Assembly: GCF_014323705.1 (NCBI RefSeq)
Contig: NZ_JABVEC010000010.1
Span: forward strand, 1 to 64,000
Direction of reading: 5' to 3'
Origin: Actinomadura alba
Lineage (GTDB): Bacteria > Actinomycetota > Actinomycetes > Streptosporangiales > Streptosporangiaceae
Length of the DNA: 64,000 nt
In this document: positions 34,019 through 42,322 of the stretch, piece by piece
Position numbering within the stretch: the stretch's first letter is position 1
How the letters are laid out: each line of letters begins with the position of its first letter
Translations under genes and position numbers: made by a program
Notes under the pieces: generated by a model
Seen by the model: only the letters and a program-made list of their open reading frames with translations
What the model was told of the DNA's origin: nothing
The model's database searches: none

Positions 34019-34334
34019 GTACGTAACCTCCAGGTCGAAATGCGGCTCGACACTACGGTTCGGATCTTGCCGTTAACGGTCGAGCGGCGGAACATCTGAC
34101 CAAGAGTGTTCTTTGTGCTCCCAAGCCTCATACGGCAACTGGTTGCCCTTTTTCATTGGATGTCGGTACTGTCGATAACGGTCACCAGGGGGCCCGCGGA
34201 TGGGGTTGAAGGACTGCGAGTACGGAATACGTGCTGGTCTGCCCCTTCGCCATCTGATCGTCGTAGGCGCACGCCGCAAGGACACGAGGCAGTCGCCTCA
34301 CACCGGCCATGACGGAAGCCAGTGAGGGGGCACG
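34019..34334. other. Divergent intergenic region
   Basis: About 315 bases between the phosphodiesterase and TetR genes, comparatively AT-rich at 34100-34190. Both promoters should lie here. No operator, riboswitch or ORF could be supported. Confidence 0.5.
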
Positions 34335-34988
34335 ATGTCGGTACGGTCGGCACAGGCCGAGCCGGAGCTCCGGGAGCAGATGCGAGAGCGGATCTTCACT
34401 GCGGGGTTGCAGATCCTGGTCGAGAAGGGCTACCACGACGCCACGTTCTCCGACATCACCGCCCGCGCCGGCGTATCGCGCGACCTGATCACCTACTACT
34501 TCCCGGACAAGCGCGCCCTCGTTGAGGAGATCCTCGACCGGAACCTCGACAGCTTCGCCGACCTGGTCGAAGTGAGCGGAACCCCCGACGAGCGGCTAGC
34601 AGCGATCATTGACGGCGTCTTCCTGACCACGGCGAACTCCCGTCCCATGCAACGGCTCGCGCTCAGCCTGGTGATCCACCCAACCACCCATCCGCTGTTC
34701 GCGCAGGCGGAGAAGCGGAAGCTGGCCCGGTTGACCGGTCTGGAGGACGCCCTCCGAGCCCTGTTCGCGGCCCGCGGCGCCGCCGACCCGGCCCTGGAAG
34801 AGATCATGTTGCGCAGCGTCCTCGAAGGCATCATCTTCAAGGCCGCCGTGTACCCGTACGAGTATCCGCTGGAACGGCTTCGCTGCCGGCTCCACGAGAT
34901 GTACGGGCTGCCCAGCCCACAGCAGTTCCTCATCGAGGCCGACCCGCCGCCGGCCGGCCGCATGCGCGCGGCCGCGGAACACACCTAG
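34335..34988 (+). CDS. TetR-family regulator
   Basis: Product of 217 residues. The HTH (AGLQILVEKGYHDATFSDIT then ARAGVSRDLITYYFPDKRAL) is followed by an all-helical ligand domain with SRPMQRLALSLVIHP and LRSVLEGIIFKAAVYPYEYP. ATG 34335 follows GAGGGGG. It is divergent from glpQ-like and upstream of tRNA-Arg; its target is unclear, the phosphodiesterase being the nearest candidate. Confidence 0.9.
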   Translation: MSVRSAQAEPELREQMRERIFTAGLQILVEKGYHDATFSDITARAGVSRDLITYYFPDKRALVEEILDRNLDSFADLVEVSGTPDERLAAIIDGVFLTTANSRPMQRLALSLVIHPTTHPLFAQAEKRKLARLTGLEDALRALFAARGAADPALEEIMLRSVLEGIIFKAAVYPYEYPLERLRCRLHEMYGLPSPQQFLIEADPPPAGRMRAAAEHT

Positions 34989-35103
34989 ATCGACGCGACC
35001 GACCCGCCACCTCCGTGGGCGGCGATGTGCGGCGGTCTGACGTACTCGCCCGGCAAACCGATTCGTCGTTGTGCCCGGGCAACCGGTACACTCAACTCCC
35101 GTT

Positions 35104-35179
35104 GCAGCCGTAGCTCAACGGATAGAGCACTTGACTACGGATCAAGAGGTTGGGGGTTCGAATCCCTCCGGCTGCGCCA
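35104..35179 (+). tRNA. tRNA-Arg (ACG)
   Basis: A 76-nt cloverleaf including encoded CCA. The acceptor GCAGCCG pairs with CGGCTGC; the D arm is AGCTCAACGGATAGAGC; the anticodon loop CTACGGA is closed by TTGA/TCAA; the T arm has GGTTCGAATCC. It is an attachment-site tRNA, as an integrase remnant lies downstream. Confidence 0.97.
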
Positions 35180-35193
35180 GCTTCATGCAGGTT

Positions 35194-35230
35194 AGAAGGG
35201 CTTCGGATCTTGTTTCGAGGCCCTTCTTTT
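35194..35230 (+). terminator. Rho-independent terminator of tRNA-Arg
   Basis: AGAAGGGCTTCG (35194-35205) pairs with CGAGGCCCTTCT (35216-35227) at 11 of 12 positions plus one G-T, followed by TTTT. Confidence 0.8.
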
Positions 35231-35269
35231 GATCTTGAAGGTCGATGGGAGCCGAACGGGGAGCCACCG

Positions 35270-35515
35270 TCACGCGACTGACGCGGACTTCTGGGTGTTC
35301 CTCTTCGTTACGGGCTCGGTCTTCTTCTCGCCGAACACGGCGTTGATCGCCTCGGCACCCTTGGTGATCACGGGCTTGAGCTGATGCCGGTAGACCTCTT
35401 CGGTGACCGCCGTGGACGAGTGCCCGCAGAGATCGGCGATGTTCTCGATGGGCACGCCGCTGTCACTCATGATGGACACGAACGAGTTCCGTTGTTCCTC
35501 AAGAGCCGCAGTACC
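35270..35515 (-). pseudogene. Tyrosine-recombinase C-terminal remnant at tRNA-Arg
   Basis: The minus-strand frame reads RNSFVSIMSDSGVPIENIAD, LCGHSSTAVTEEVYRHQLKP then AEAINAVFGEKK. It contains the late His (CGH) and catalytic Tyr (VYRHQL) of the actinomycete phage/ICE integrase family. The catalytic Arg and N-terminal domains are missing; beyond about 35515 the frame is unrecognisable. It faces tRNA-Arg(ACG) tail-to-tail at 90 bp, the normal geometry of an integrase at its attachment site. Remnant of a second, different integrative element. Confidence 0.75.
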
Positions 35516-35563
35516 TCCCAGGATGCTGATCTAATTCGGGAAGCGGTCGCTCCCCAGGTGCCG

Positions 35564-37072
35564 CTAGACGGTTGAGCAGTCCAGAATGCGCCCGTCGCTT
35601 GTGCCGATGAGGAGGCTGCCTGGCCCGCCGATCGTGAGGGCTGTGGGTACTGCGGAGACCGCGCCGACGGTGAGATTCTGCCGCCAGCGCACAGTGCCGT
35701 CGTGGAGCTTGAGCGCGACGATCTCACCGTCGTCGTAGGTGACGTAGGCGACGTAGGCGGTGTTGGCGTCGGCGTCCAACGCCGTGGCCGGTCTGTCGGT
35801 CCGAAATACCCAGTGTGGTGTCCCGTTTGTCAGCGGCCGCCGCACGACGAATGACCCGCCGGGCTGTAGCCCATGTCCGTCGTACACCGTCCCGGCGTGG
35901 ACCAGGGTTTCATCCGTCGTTTCCACGCCGGGTCCGCCGAAGTGCGTCTCACCAGGTGCCCAGGAGTAGGGAAACAGTGATCGAATCTCGGCTTCGAGCG
36001 GCTCACTGGGCTGCCGCGCCGCAAGCGTGGGCAACGCCACGGCAACAACCCGCGCGCGGGCGGCGCCGCGTTCCTCGTCCTCTGGCTTGATGAAGTAGAG
36101 GTGGCTGCCGCGCCGTACGGGGAACGCCCCACGAGACCGGTCCCCGTGTCTGCAGGGCGCGAGTGCCGGCCGGTCGTCCGCGCAGCGCACCAGGGAGGCA
36201 GGGGCGGACGGGACGACATGGTCCAACTGGGTTCCGTTCGAGAGCGACAGCTGGACGACGGACTGTGGACGCTCTTGCCATTCGGGTCGTTCCAGTGCGA
36301 CCCAGGCCGTCGTCTCGTCCGCAGCGACGACGATCTCGCGTCCGCCCTCTTCATCTGGAACCGCCCATTCTCGCTCTCCTGACGGAAGCCAGGACTCCAG
36401 CTGTGTTCCGCCGAGTGCGGCCAGGATCCGGCCGTCGCTCAACCGTTCGACGGCACGGACATCGCGGCGCGGTTCCCAGTCCGCGCTCAGCTGCGTAACT
36501 GCCTCGCGAGCAGCCTCACGGCCGTCACGGCGCGGCGCCGATACGCGCGGTCCGGCTAGGTCGTGGCCGGTGAGTGACCTGGCGGGCACGGCGTTCCAGT
36601 CGGGTCGGCGCACCACGGCGACATGTCCATCAACATGTGCCTTCTCGTCTTGCCAGTCGTCCGGCGGCGCCATCAGCACGCGAAGTGCCTGCGGGGCAAG
36701 CCACTCCAGTCCCAGCACCTGGCGGCCGAAATGGCCCTCGATGAGCGAGATGGTCTTGCCCGCCTCCAGGTGCAGAATGAGAAGCTCGCCCCTAAAGAAG
36801 TAGCCGCCGTCGTACATGCCGGTGCCGACCGCCAACAGCGGAAGTGTGGGATGGAAGGCCATCGCGTGGACCGGATAGCGCGAGCGGAACAGGGCTCTGC
36901 AGGTCAGGTCACCAGTGCCATAGACACCGACGGGCACTCTACGGCCGAACCCGGACGCGCCAGCCACGGCAAGCAGCCCACCGTGCTCGTCAGCGACAGC
37001 AAGCGCGGGATCGCTGATCTCAGCGAAAGGCCGGTCACCGAAAATCCGGTCGACCACCAACGACAAAGGCAT
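35564..37072 (-). CDS. Large beta-propeller protein
   Basis: A 502-residue soluble protein. Repeating beta-rich units of about 45-60 residues include VHAMAFHPTLPLLAVGTG, DVRAVERLSDGRILAALGGT and TTAWVALERPEW. Later come HWVFRTDRPATALDADANTA and LKLHDGTVRWRQNLTVGA; the end (GGPGSLLIGTSDGRILDCS) looks like a PQQ-type blade. A signal peptide is absent. ATG 37072 is preferred to GTG 37099. Probably a scaffold or ligand-binding protein; no enzymatic motif is visible and no close family is recognised. Confidence 0.7.
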   Translation of the reverse strand: MPLSLVVDRIFGDRPFAEISDPALAVADEHGGLLAVAGASGFGRRVPVGVYGTGDLTCRALFRSRYPVHAMAFHPTLPLLAVGTGMYDGGYFFRGELLILHLEAGKTISLIEGHFGRQVLGLEWLAPQALRVLMAPPDDWQDEKAHVDGHVAVVRRPDWNAVPARSLTGHDLAGPRVSAPRRDGREAAREAVTQLSADWEPRRDVRAVERLSDGRILAALGGTQLESWLPSGEREWAVPDEEGGREIVVAADETTAWVALERPEWQERPQSVVQLSLSNGTQLDHVVPSAPASLVRCADDRPALAPCRHGDRSRGAFPVRRGSHLYFIKPEDEERGAARARVVAVALPTLAARQPSEPLEAEIRSLFPYSWAPGETHFGGPGVETTDETLVHAGTVYDGHGLQPGGSFVVRRPLTNGTPHWVFRTDRPATALDADANTAYVAYVTYDDGEIVALKLHDGTVRWRQNLTVGAVSAVPTALTIGGPGSLLIGTSDGRILDCSTV

Positions 37073-37318
37073 ACCGGCGATCTTCGCAGGGAAAACCACT
37101 GAAGGCCCACAAAGAACCAGTGCGATCCACTACGCGCCCAGACCGCTGCCCAAGCACTCCGGCGTTGCAGATCGGCACCCGGTGTGGGCTGGTGAATGGC
37201 CCAACCGGCATGCCCCGCAAAATAGGCCCGACCCACCAGTAACCTATCCACAGTGATCAATCCGTTACAAGACGAGCGCCACCAGCCCCAGCCGGGCGCA
37301 TCCGAACGGTGGTTGGCG

Positions 37319-37570
37319 TTATCTCACCGCCCGGCGGCCCGCTATCGCCAATGAGCGTTCCGTTGTTCCCGACGGGCCGTAATCACGAGTGCCGACCTGC
37401 CTGCCAAGCCCGCGGACCGAGCACCGTTGGGCGAGTTCTTCGGCGCTGCCCCAATGGCACTCGCAGTTGTGCTCGTCCGGGTGAGTGGTCATCGCTGCGA
37501 AGGTGGATGCCAGTGCGTTGAGCGCAGCGTCTAGGCGAAGTTGTGCGGGCGTCTTGTCGGGCTTCATCAT
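37319..37570 (-). CDS. Truncated hypothetical protein with Cys motif
   Basis: The 83-residue frame begins MMKPDKTPAQLRLDAALNAL then ASTFAAMTTHPDEHNCECHW and GSAEELAQ. The HNCECHWGSAEELA segment recurs in actinomycete proteins that I recall as considerably longer. After AQ the remaining 35 residues look non-homologous (Arg/Gly-rich), so the gene is probably broken. Function unknown. Confidence 0.4.
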   Translation of the reverse strand: MMKPDKTPAQLRLDAALNALASTFAAMTTHPDEHNCECHWGSAEELAQRCSVRGLGRQVGTRDYGPSGTTERSLAIAGRRAVR

Positions 37571-37680
37571 GAGTACCTTTGAGTACTCCGGAAGGCTGCG
37601 CCAGCCGAAGATCACGACCTTACAGCTTCGAACAACCGGCGACCACCGATGAAGCTCAGCGCCACCCGGTGTCGGGGGCT

Positions 37681-38346
37681 CTACCTCCGGCGAGCTTCGA
37701 GCGCATCCAGAATCAGGTCCAGGCCGTAGCTGAACTCGCTCGTGTGGTCGTAGCCCGGCCGCAGGGCGTGGTCGACGATCATCTCTGTGAGGTACGGCAA
37801 CTCCTCCGCCGGCAGGTGCTCGAGGATGCTGCCGGCTACTTCCTCGACATCGTCCGGTGTCGTCACAGGTAGGTTCGCCTCCTGGAGGACGAACCCGCCG
37901 ATGTAGCTGTCGATGAGCGAGACAGCGTGCGCGGCCATCGGCAGCGTGAACCCCGCCTCCCGGAGGACACCGAGGACGGCGTCGTGGTGGCGTAGCGTCG
38001 CCGGGCCCGGGTTGCGACGGGAGTCCATGAGGCCGAGAGCCCAGCTGTGCTGCGACAGGACCGCACGTGCAGAGGAAGCGCGCGCACGGACCGCATCGCG
38101 CCAATCGTCGTACTCGACACTGGGTAGCTTGATCGCCGCGAACACCATGTCGACCACGCCGTCGAGGATCGCGTCCTTGTTCGGTACGTGGTGGTAGAGC
38201 GACATCGCCTCCACGCCCAGTTCCTGCGCCACCCGTCGCATCGTGATCGCCTCCACGCCGCCGCGATCCGCGACCCGGATCGCGGCTTCCAGCACGAGAT
38301 CTCTGCTGAGCGGTTGCCGTGGCGGTAGCGGTGGTGGTGGTGACAC
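37681..38346 (-). CDS. TetR-family regulator with TetR_C_1-type domain
   Basis: Product of 221 residues. It has a Pro-rich start, the HTH (AAIRVADRGGVEAITMRRVA then QELGVEAMSLYHHVPNKDAI) and a helical ligand domain with HSWALGLMDSRRNPGPATLR. YLTEMIVDHALRPGYDHTSE and FSYGLDLILDAL end it, as in TetR/TetR_C_1 proteins. GTG 38346 has a GGAG site. Three tandem palindromes lie immediately upstream, between it and the divergent nitroreductase gene, so it very likely represses both. Confidence 0.9.
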   Translation of the reverse strand: MSPPPPLPPRQPLSRDLVLEAAIRVADRGGVEAITMRRVAQELGVEAMSLYHHVPNKDAILDGVVDMVFAAIKLPSVEYDDWRDAVRARASSARAVLSQHSWALGLMDSRRNPGPATLRHHDAVLGVLREAGFTLPMAAHAVSLIDSYIGGFVLQEANLPVTTPDDVEEVAGSILEHLPAEELPYLTEMIVDHALRPGYDHTSEFSYGLDLILDALEARRR

Positions 38347-38377
38347 GACGGCTCCGGGGGATGGGCGGATTAACAAT

Positions 38378-38428
38378 CTTACAAGTGTAAGCCAGCCTTA
38401 CATGCGTAAGTCGCCTTACTGATGTAAG
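38378..38428. promoter_or_regulatory. Three tandem TetR-type operators
   Basis: Three 14-bp palindromes of form CTTAC-N4-GTAAG occur at 38378-38391 (CTTACAAGTGTAAG), 38397-38410 (CTTACATGCGTAAG) and 38415-38428 (CTTACTGATGTAAG). Start-to-start spacing is 19 and 18 bp, close to two helical turns, putting all three on one face. They lie 32 bp from the tetR start and 83 bp from the nitroreductase start. Confidence 0.85.
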
Positions 38429-38510
38429 TCCTCCCGGGTTGCATCAGCTGGGGGCTCGGCGAACGTCTGACCTACGACGCGCCCCGCCGGGGCGAGAGAA
38501 GGAGATCCCG

Positions 38511-38885
38511 ATGCCGATGCCGAGGTGGTGGGGGCACGTGAACAAGAGGGTGTTCAATCCTCGCGCCATGGCGGGCGGGGCGTGGCCGGTGCTGATTCAC
38601 GTCGGTCGCATCTCTGGCGCGACGTACCGCACGCCGCTCGATGCGCATCCTGTCGACGGCGGCTACCTGTTCGTTCTGGTGTATGGATCGCGCTCGGACT
38701 GGGTGCAGAACGTCCTGGCAGCCGACGGTGCGTGGCTCCGGGTCGACGGGAGGGAGGTGGAACTCGCCGCCCCACGCCTCGTCGGGGAAGACGAGGCGTT
38801 CCAGGCCCTCCCCGATGAGGTGGCACGCCCACCGAGGCTGCTCCGCATCACCGAGTTCCTCCGTATGGACCTGGTCGCAGGCTGA
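38511..38885 (+). CDS. Ddn-like nitroreductase/quinone reductase (F420-dependent type)
   Basis: Product of 124 residues. The family pattern is NKRVFNPRAMAGGAWPVLIH, VGRISGATYRTPLDAHPVDG, YLFVLVYGSRSDWVQNVLAA and LPDEVARPPRLLRITEFLRM. Deazaflavin-dependent nitroreductases of this fold use reduced F420 to reduce quinones and nitro compounds. ATG 38511 has AAGGAG. It is divergent from the TetR gene and shares its operator array, so it is likely induced by a substrate-like ligand. Confidence 0.88.
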   Translation: MPMPRWWGHVNKRVFNPRAMAGGAWPVLIHVGRISGATYRTPLDAHPVDGGYLFVLVYGSRSDWVQNVLAADGAWLRVDGREVELAAPRLVGEDEAFQALPDEVARPPRLLRITEFLRMDLVAG

Positions 38886-38975
38886 CGATCGACGCCCAGC
38901 AGCGTGTCGCTCCACCTCGTACGAGTTGGGCAGAATCTCTGATTTTGTCGGGGTGTGCTACTAGGGTCGCACACC

Positions 38976-39560
38976 GTGATCAATTGGCATGAGACGAACG
39001 ACGACCTCGACACCATCTGGAAACGGCTGGTGGACGCCCTCGACCTGGGCCTCGCGGGCCCTTTGCCACCCGAGGTCCGCGCGGATCTCGATGGGTTCAT
39101 CTTCGGAGCCCTGCAAGGTCACGGCTACCAGCTCAACATGGGACGCGGCGCGACCATGCGCACCCCCTCCGGCCTTGTGATCGGCGAGTACATGGAGGCC
39201 TTGTCCGAGCCCTCTGTCGACTACGCCTACGACGACGACTCCGTGAGCACCGCGTTGAACGCCATGTTCACGGAGGCCAAGGGCAAGGCGGCGGAACTCC
39301 GCTGCGTCTGCCTGGCGTACTACGTCCGGATGGCCATCCCGGGAGGTGAGCCGCGCGAGATCACGATCCGTCGGACGACCGAGTGGCAGAACAAGGATGC
39401 CGTCGCGCCGCCCGGGACGATCGAGGCGCTGGCCATCGACCTGGAGCACCGCGCGGGCTTCGCCATGGCCGTCTACCTGCCCTACAACTGGGACGACAGC
39501 GACAAGCTCCATGTCGGCGACCTGATCGCCGGGCCGTCCCACCGCCGGATCTGGGGTTGA
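38976..39560 (+). CDS. Hypothetical protein paired with the propeller/pentapeptide protein
   Basis: The 194-residue soluble protein opens VINWHETNDDLDTIWKRLVD and has GFIFGALQGHGYQLNMGRGA and YYVRMAIPGGEP. EITIRRTTEWQNKDAVAP and GFAMAVYLPYNWDDSDKLHV follow. No catalytic motif or membrane segment is seen and I do not recognise the family. GTG 38976 is chosen because the upstream frame is short and weak. Its stop is 4 bases from the start of the next gene, so the two form one operon. Confidence 0.65.
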   Translation: MINWHETNDDLDTIWKRLVDALDLGLAGPLPPEVRADLDGFIFGALQGHGYQLNMGRGATMRTPSGLVIGEYMEALSEPSVDYAYDDDSVSTALNAMFTEAKGKAAELRCVCLAYYVRMAIPGGEPREITIRRTTEWQNKDAVAPPGTIEALAIDLEHRAGFAMAVYLPYNWDDSDKLHVGDLIAGPSHRRIWG

Positions 39561-39564
39561 GCGC

Positions 39565-41397
39565 ATGTCCACCGACATCTACGGCGCCCGCGTCCTCGAC
39601 GTCGACCGCGACCGCCGCGAAGTCCGCTTCCGCGTGTTCGTCGTCTACTACGACTCCGCGTCCCAGCAATACCTCTCGCCGCCCGAGCACGACTGGAGCT
39701 TCTTCCTCGGCCTGCTGTGGGAGTCCGGCCGGTGGAATGCGCCCATCGGCCAGGCCATCGACGTCGACCAGATCCTCGACGACGACTGGACCTCCGCCAA
39801 CGCCCGCTGGATCGTTGAGGACGTCCAGCTGACGGCCCGCCGCAACGACCCCCCGAGCCCGGACGACTGGGAGCACATCCAGGACTTCTACTACGAACGC
39901 GACGGCCGCTGGTCCAACGAGGACAGGCTCGTCCAAGCCGACTACATCGTCCGCGTCACCCACCCCTGCTGGGTCGAGCACTTGGACGCGGGAGATGCCT
40001 GGGGCACCACGAAGTACCCACGATTCGCCGACCAACCCGAGGCCGATGACCTGCCGCGCATCCCCGACCTGCGCTCCCCGGCCACCGTCCTGACACCCTT
40101 CGAAAAGCCCGACATCGATGGCCTGGGTTTCTCGGACGATGGCCGCTACCTGTCCGTGATCGACGACGACGGGGCCCTCGTGGTGTACGAGACCGCCGAC
40201 TGGTCGGAGCTCGTTCGCGCTGAGCCGGAGTCCGAGGTCTCTGCGACACGGCTGGTGTGGGTGCCGGGCAGCCATGTGGTCACCTACAAGGACTTCTGGA
40301 ACGAAGATCGGCAGTTCGCGTTCGACGTGGACGCGCGCACCTGGGTCGACGTCCCCCTCGAACGCGGCCGTACGCACTCGCGCACCGGACTTCACCGGAT
40401 CGAGTACGGCGTGGCGTACGGTGTGGAGTTCCTCGATGGCCCGACCGTCCTCGACGCCGAGGACCCCGGCATCACCATCGAGGCGGCGGCCTTCACCGCC
40501 GACGAGTCCCGCCTGTTCGCCGCCGGGATGTCGCCGGACGTGTTCGTGCTGGATCCGTCGACCGGTGAGGTCCTCGACACTTTCGCCGACGCCGACGAGC
40601 GGGTGTGGACGCTCGCGGTGAGTCCGGACGGCGCGTTCCTGGTCACGTCGGACCCCGCTGGGCACACGGCCCAGCCCAGGTCCGAGATTCGCGTCCGCCG
40701 CACGAGCGACCATCAGCTCGTCGCGTGTCATCAGCTGGACGGATATGTCTCGACGCTGGCCTGGTCGCCGGACGGCCGCTGGGTGGTCGTCAAAATCACC
40801 GATTCCGGCCCCGGCGGCAATGGCGAAGTGCACGTCCTGCCCGTCGGCCTGCCCGTCGAGCCGCCAGAGAAGCTGCGCCCGGTGGAGCGTGCCGCCGCCC
40901 AGCCGGCCGAATCCGGGATCGACCCGGACATGGTCCGCGACATGGCGCTCGCCTCCGACCCCGTCACCCAGGACGAGCTCAACGACCTTGCCGCGGGGCA
41001 CCGCCGCTGGCTGGAGACCGGCGGCGGAGGCGGAACCTGGCAGGTGCTGAAGGTCGGGTCGCTGCCCCTCGCCATCTACAACGGGCCGTCCGGTGCCGAA
41101 GGCACACGAGCGGAGCTCCGCTACCGGCGGTTCGAGAAAGGCGCCGACCTGCGCGGCCTCGTGCTCTCCTGGGCCGACCTCACCGGCCTCGTCGGCGAGT
41201 GGATCGATCTGCGCGGCGCGGACCTGCGCAACGCGACCGTCACCGACGCGCAGCTGCGCGGGGCCCAACTGAGCGGCGCCGACCTGAGCGGTGCGGATTT
41301 CTCCCGCGCCGACCTGTCCGGCGCCGACCTGATGGGAGCCGACCTGACCGGCACCGACTTCGAGAACACCGACCTGACCGACGCCAAAAGGATCTAG
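39565..41397 (+). CDS. Multidomain protein: N-terminal domain, beta-propeller, pentapeptide repeats
   Basis: Product of 610 residues. Residues 1-150 form a Trp/Asp-rich alpha/beta domain (YGARVLDVDRDRREVRFRVF, SFFLGLLWESGRWNAPIG). Residues about 180-440 hold WD40-like blades: GFSDDGRYLSVIDDDGALVV, AAFTADESRLFAAGMSPDVF, VSPDGAFLVTSD and WSPDGRWVVVKITD. Residues about 515-605 are a pentapeptide run, including GADLRGLVLSWADLTGL and GADLSGADFSRADLSGADLM. Such a combination is uncommon. No toxin or nuclease motif is seen. It is in an operon with the hypothetical gene at 38976. Confidence 0.75.
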   Translation: MSTDIYGARVLDVDRDRREVRFRVFVVYYDSASQQYLSPPEHDWSFFLGLLWESGRWNAPIGQAIDVDQILDDDWTSANARWIVEDVQLTARRNDPPSPDDWEHIQDFYYERDGRWSNEDRLVQADYIVRVTHPCWVEHLDAGDAWGTTKYPRFADQPEADDLPRIPDLRSPATVLTPFEKPDIDGLGFSDDGRYLSVIDDDGALVVYETADWSELVRAEPESEVSATRLVWVPGSHVVTYKDFWNEDRQFAFDVDARTWVDVPLERGRTHSRTGLHRIEYGVAYGVEFLDGPTVLDAEDPGITIEAAAFTADESRLFAAGMSPDVFVLDPSTGEVLDTFADADERVWTLAVSPDGAFLVTSDPAGHTAQPRSEIRVRRTSDHQLVACHQLDGYVSTLAWSPDGRWVVVKITDSGPGGNGEVHVLPVGLPVEPPEKLRPVERAAAQPAESGIDPDMVRDMALASDPVTQDELNDLAAGHRRWLETGGGGGTWQVLKVGSLPLAIYNGPSGAEGTRAELRYRRFEKGADLRGLVLSWADLTGLVGEWIDLRGADLRNATVTDAQLRGAQLSGADLSGADFSRADLSGADLMGADLTGTDFENTDLTDAKRI

Positions 41398-41569
41398 CAT
41401 CGGCGCATGAACGAGCCCACGGTCCCGAACCGGATATGACGGTCAGCGTGCGCGTTCGGTAAGACATCATCATCGATCCCGAGCGTCTCCTGGCCGCCGC
41501 GCGCCGGGTGTTCCGTGAGCTCATCCCAGAGGTCTCCGAGGCCGGGCGGTTGAAACCCGCTTCTGTGGT

Positions 41570-41615
41570 CGTACGGCCCGGTGCCAGGAACACCCCTCTA
41601 GCGCCGGGCCGTACG
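41570..41615. terminator. Strong hairpin after the propeller/pentapeptide operon
   Basis: CGTACGGCCCGGTGC (41570-41584) pairs with GCGCCGGGCCGTACG (41601-41615), 15 bp with one G-T pair. No T-run. The 172 bases between the operon stop and this hairpin include a coding-like patch (DPERLLAAARRVFRELIPE) that I do not count as a gene. Confidence 0.7.
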
Positions 41616-41616
41616 A

Positions 41617-41654
41617 GCGCAGGACGGGCCGCGGGGGCTGGGCCCGTCCTGCGC
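41617..41654. terminator. Second strong hairpin, convergent intergenic region
   Basis: GCGCAGGACGGGCC (41617-41630) and GGCCCGTCCTGCGC (41641-41654) form a perfect 14-bp stem with a 10-base loop, one base after the first hairpin. Together they separate the plus-strand operon from the convergent gene ending at 41747. Confidence 0.75.
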
Positions 41655-41746
41655 CTTCCCGGGCACCACCGGCCCGGGGGACTGTGCGGACGTGCCGACC
41701 GCGCCCCGGCACGTCCGCGTCTGCAAACCCAGGAGATGCCCACAGG

Positions 41747-42229
41747 TCACCGCCACCTGTTCGTAGTAGTGGCGGTGGTGGTCTCCTCGAGCCGCTCTTT
41801 GCGGGCCTGGATGTCGACCAGGCCGGTCGCGATCGCCTCGGGCGGGATCGCGTCGCCGAGGACCTGTCCGGGGTCGGTGAAGACCGGCCGGAGTTTGGTC
41901 CACGTGGAGGGCGGTGGGATGTCGTCCCACACGGCACCCTCGCGGCCGAGCCGGCAGCGGGCGACCAGGCCCTCGTAGACGTACGCCGCGCGGTGGTAGC
42001 TCAGCGAGACCCGGTGCACGAGGCCACGCGCGCCGGCCGGGGCGCCTGCGAGCGCGTCCACGACCTCGTCCAGGGCGAGTCCGTAGTCATCGGTGACGCC
42101 AATGGAGCCGGCGCCGGCTCCGCTGACCACGGTCCACGAATAGAGCCGTGGCGGTTCCCAAGGTCGTTGTGCGCGCACCGTGAGCGACTCCTGTCTGCGG
42201 GTAGCGATTCGGTCACGCCAAGTCGACAT
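41747..42229 (-). CDS. Hypothetical protein, 160 residues
   Basis: A soluble protein: STWRDRIATRRQESLTVRAQ, PPRLYSWTVVSGAGAGSIGV, TDDYGLALDEVVDALAGAPA, then VHRVSLSYHRAAYVYEGLVA and a Thr-rich end. The Trp-containing N-terminus and a middle helix are predicted; no family is recognised. It is divergent from the XRE-TPR gene with a perfect palindrome between them, so the two are probably coregulated. Confidence 0.6.
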   Translation of the reverse strand: MSTWRDRIATRRQESLTVRAQRPWEPPRLYSWTVVSGAGAGSIGVTDDYGLALDEVVDALAGAPAGARGLVHRVSLSYHRAAYVYEGLVARCRLGREGAVWDDIPPPSTWTKLRPVFTDPGQVLGDAIPPEAIATGLVDIQARKERLEETTTATTTNRWR

Positions 42230-42271
42230 CGTGCGAATAGCTCGGCGACAGATGAGAATGGATGAGACGAA

Positions 42272-42295
42272 CCCTGAGACTTTGAAGTCTCAGGG
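42272..42295. promoter_or_regulatory. Perfect 24-bp palindrome (operator candidate)
   Basis: CCCTGAGACTT (42272-42282) and AAGTCTCAGGG (42285-42295) are exact reverse complements around a 2-base centre. It lies 43 bp from the start of the minus-strand gene and 28 bp upstream of ATG 42323, typical for a dimeric regulator controlling both genes. Confidence 0.8.
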
Positions 42296-42322
42296 TGGTC
42301 AGGGTCGAGCGAATGGTGCGCG

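Noticed and set aside
41508-41978. A 156-codon plus-strand frame after the pentapeptide protein
   Set aside because: It runs through two strong hairpins and antisense to a gene; only its first 25 codons look coding-like.
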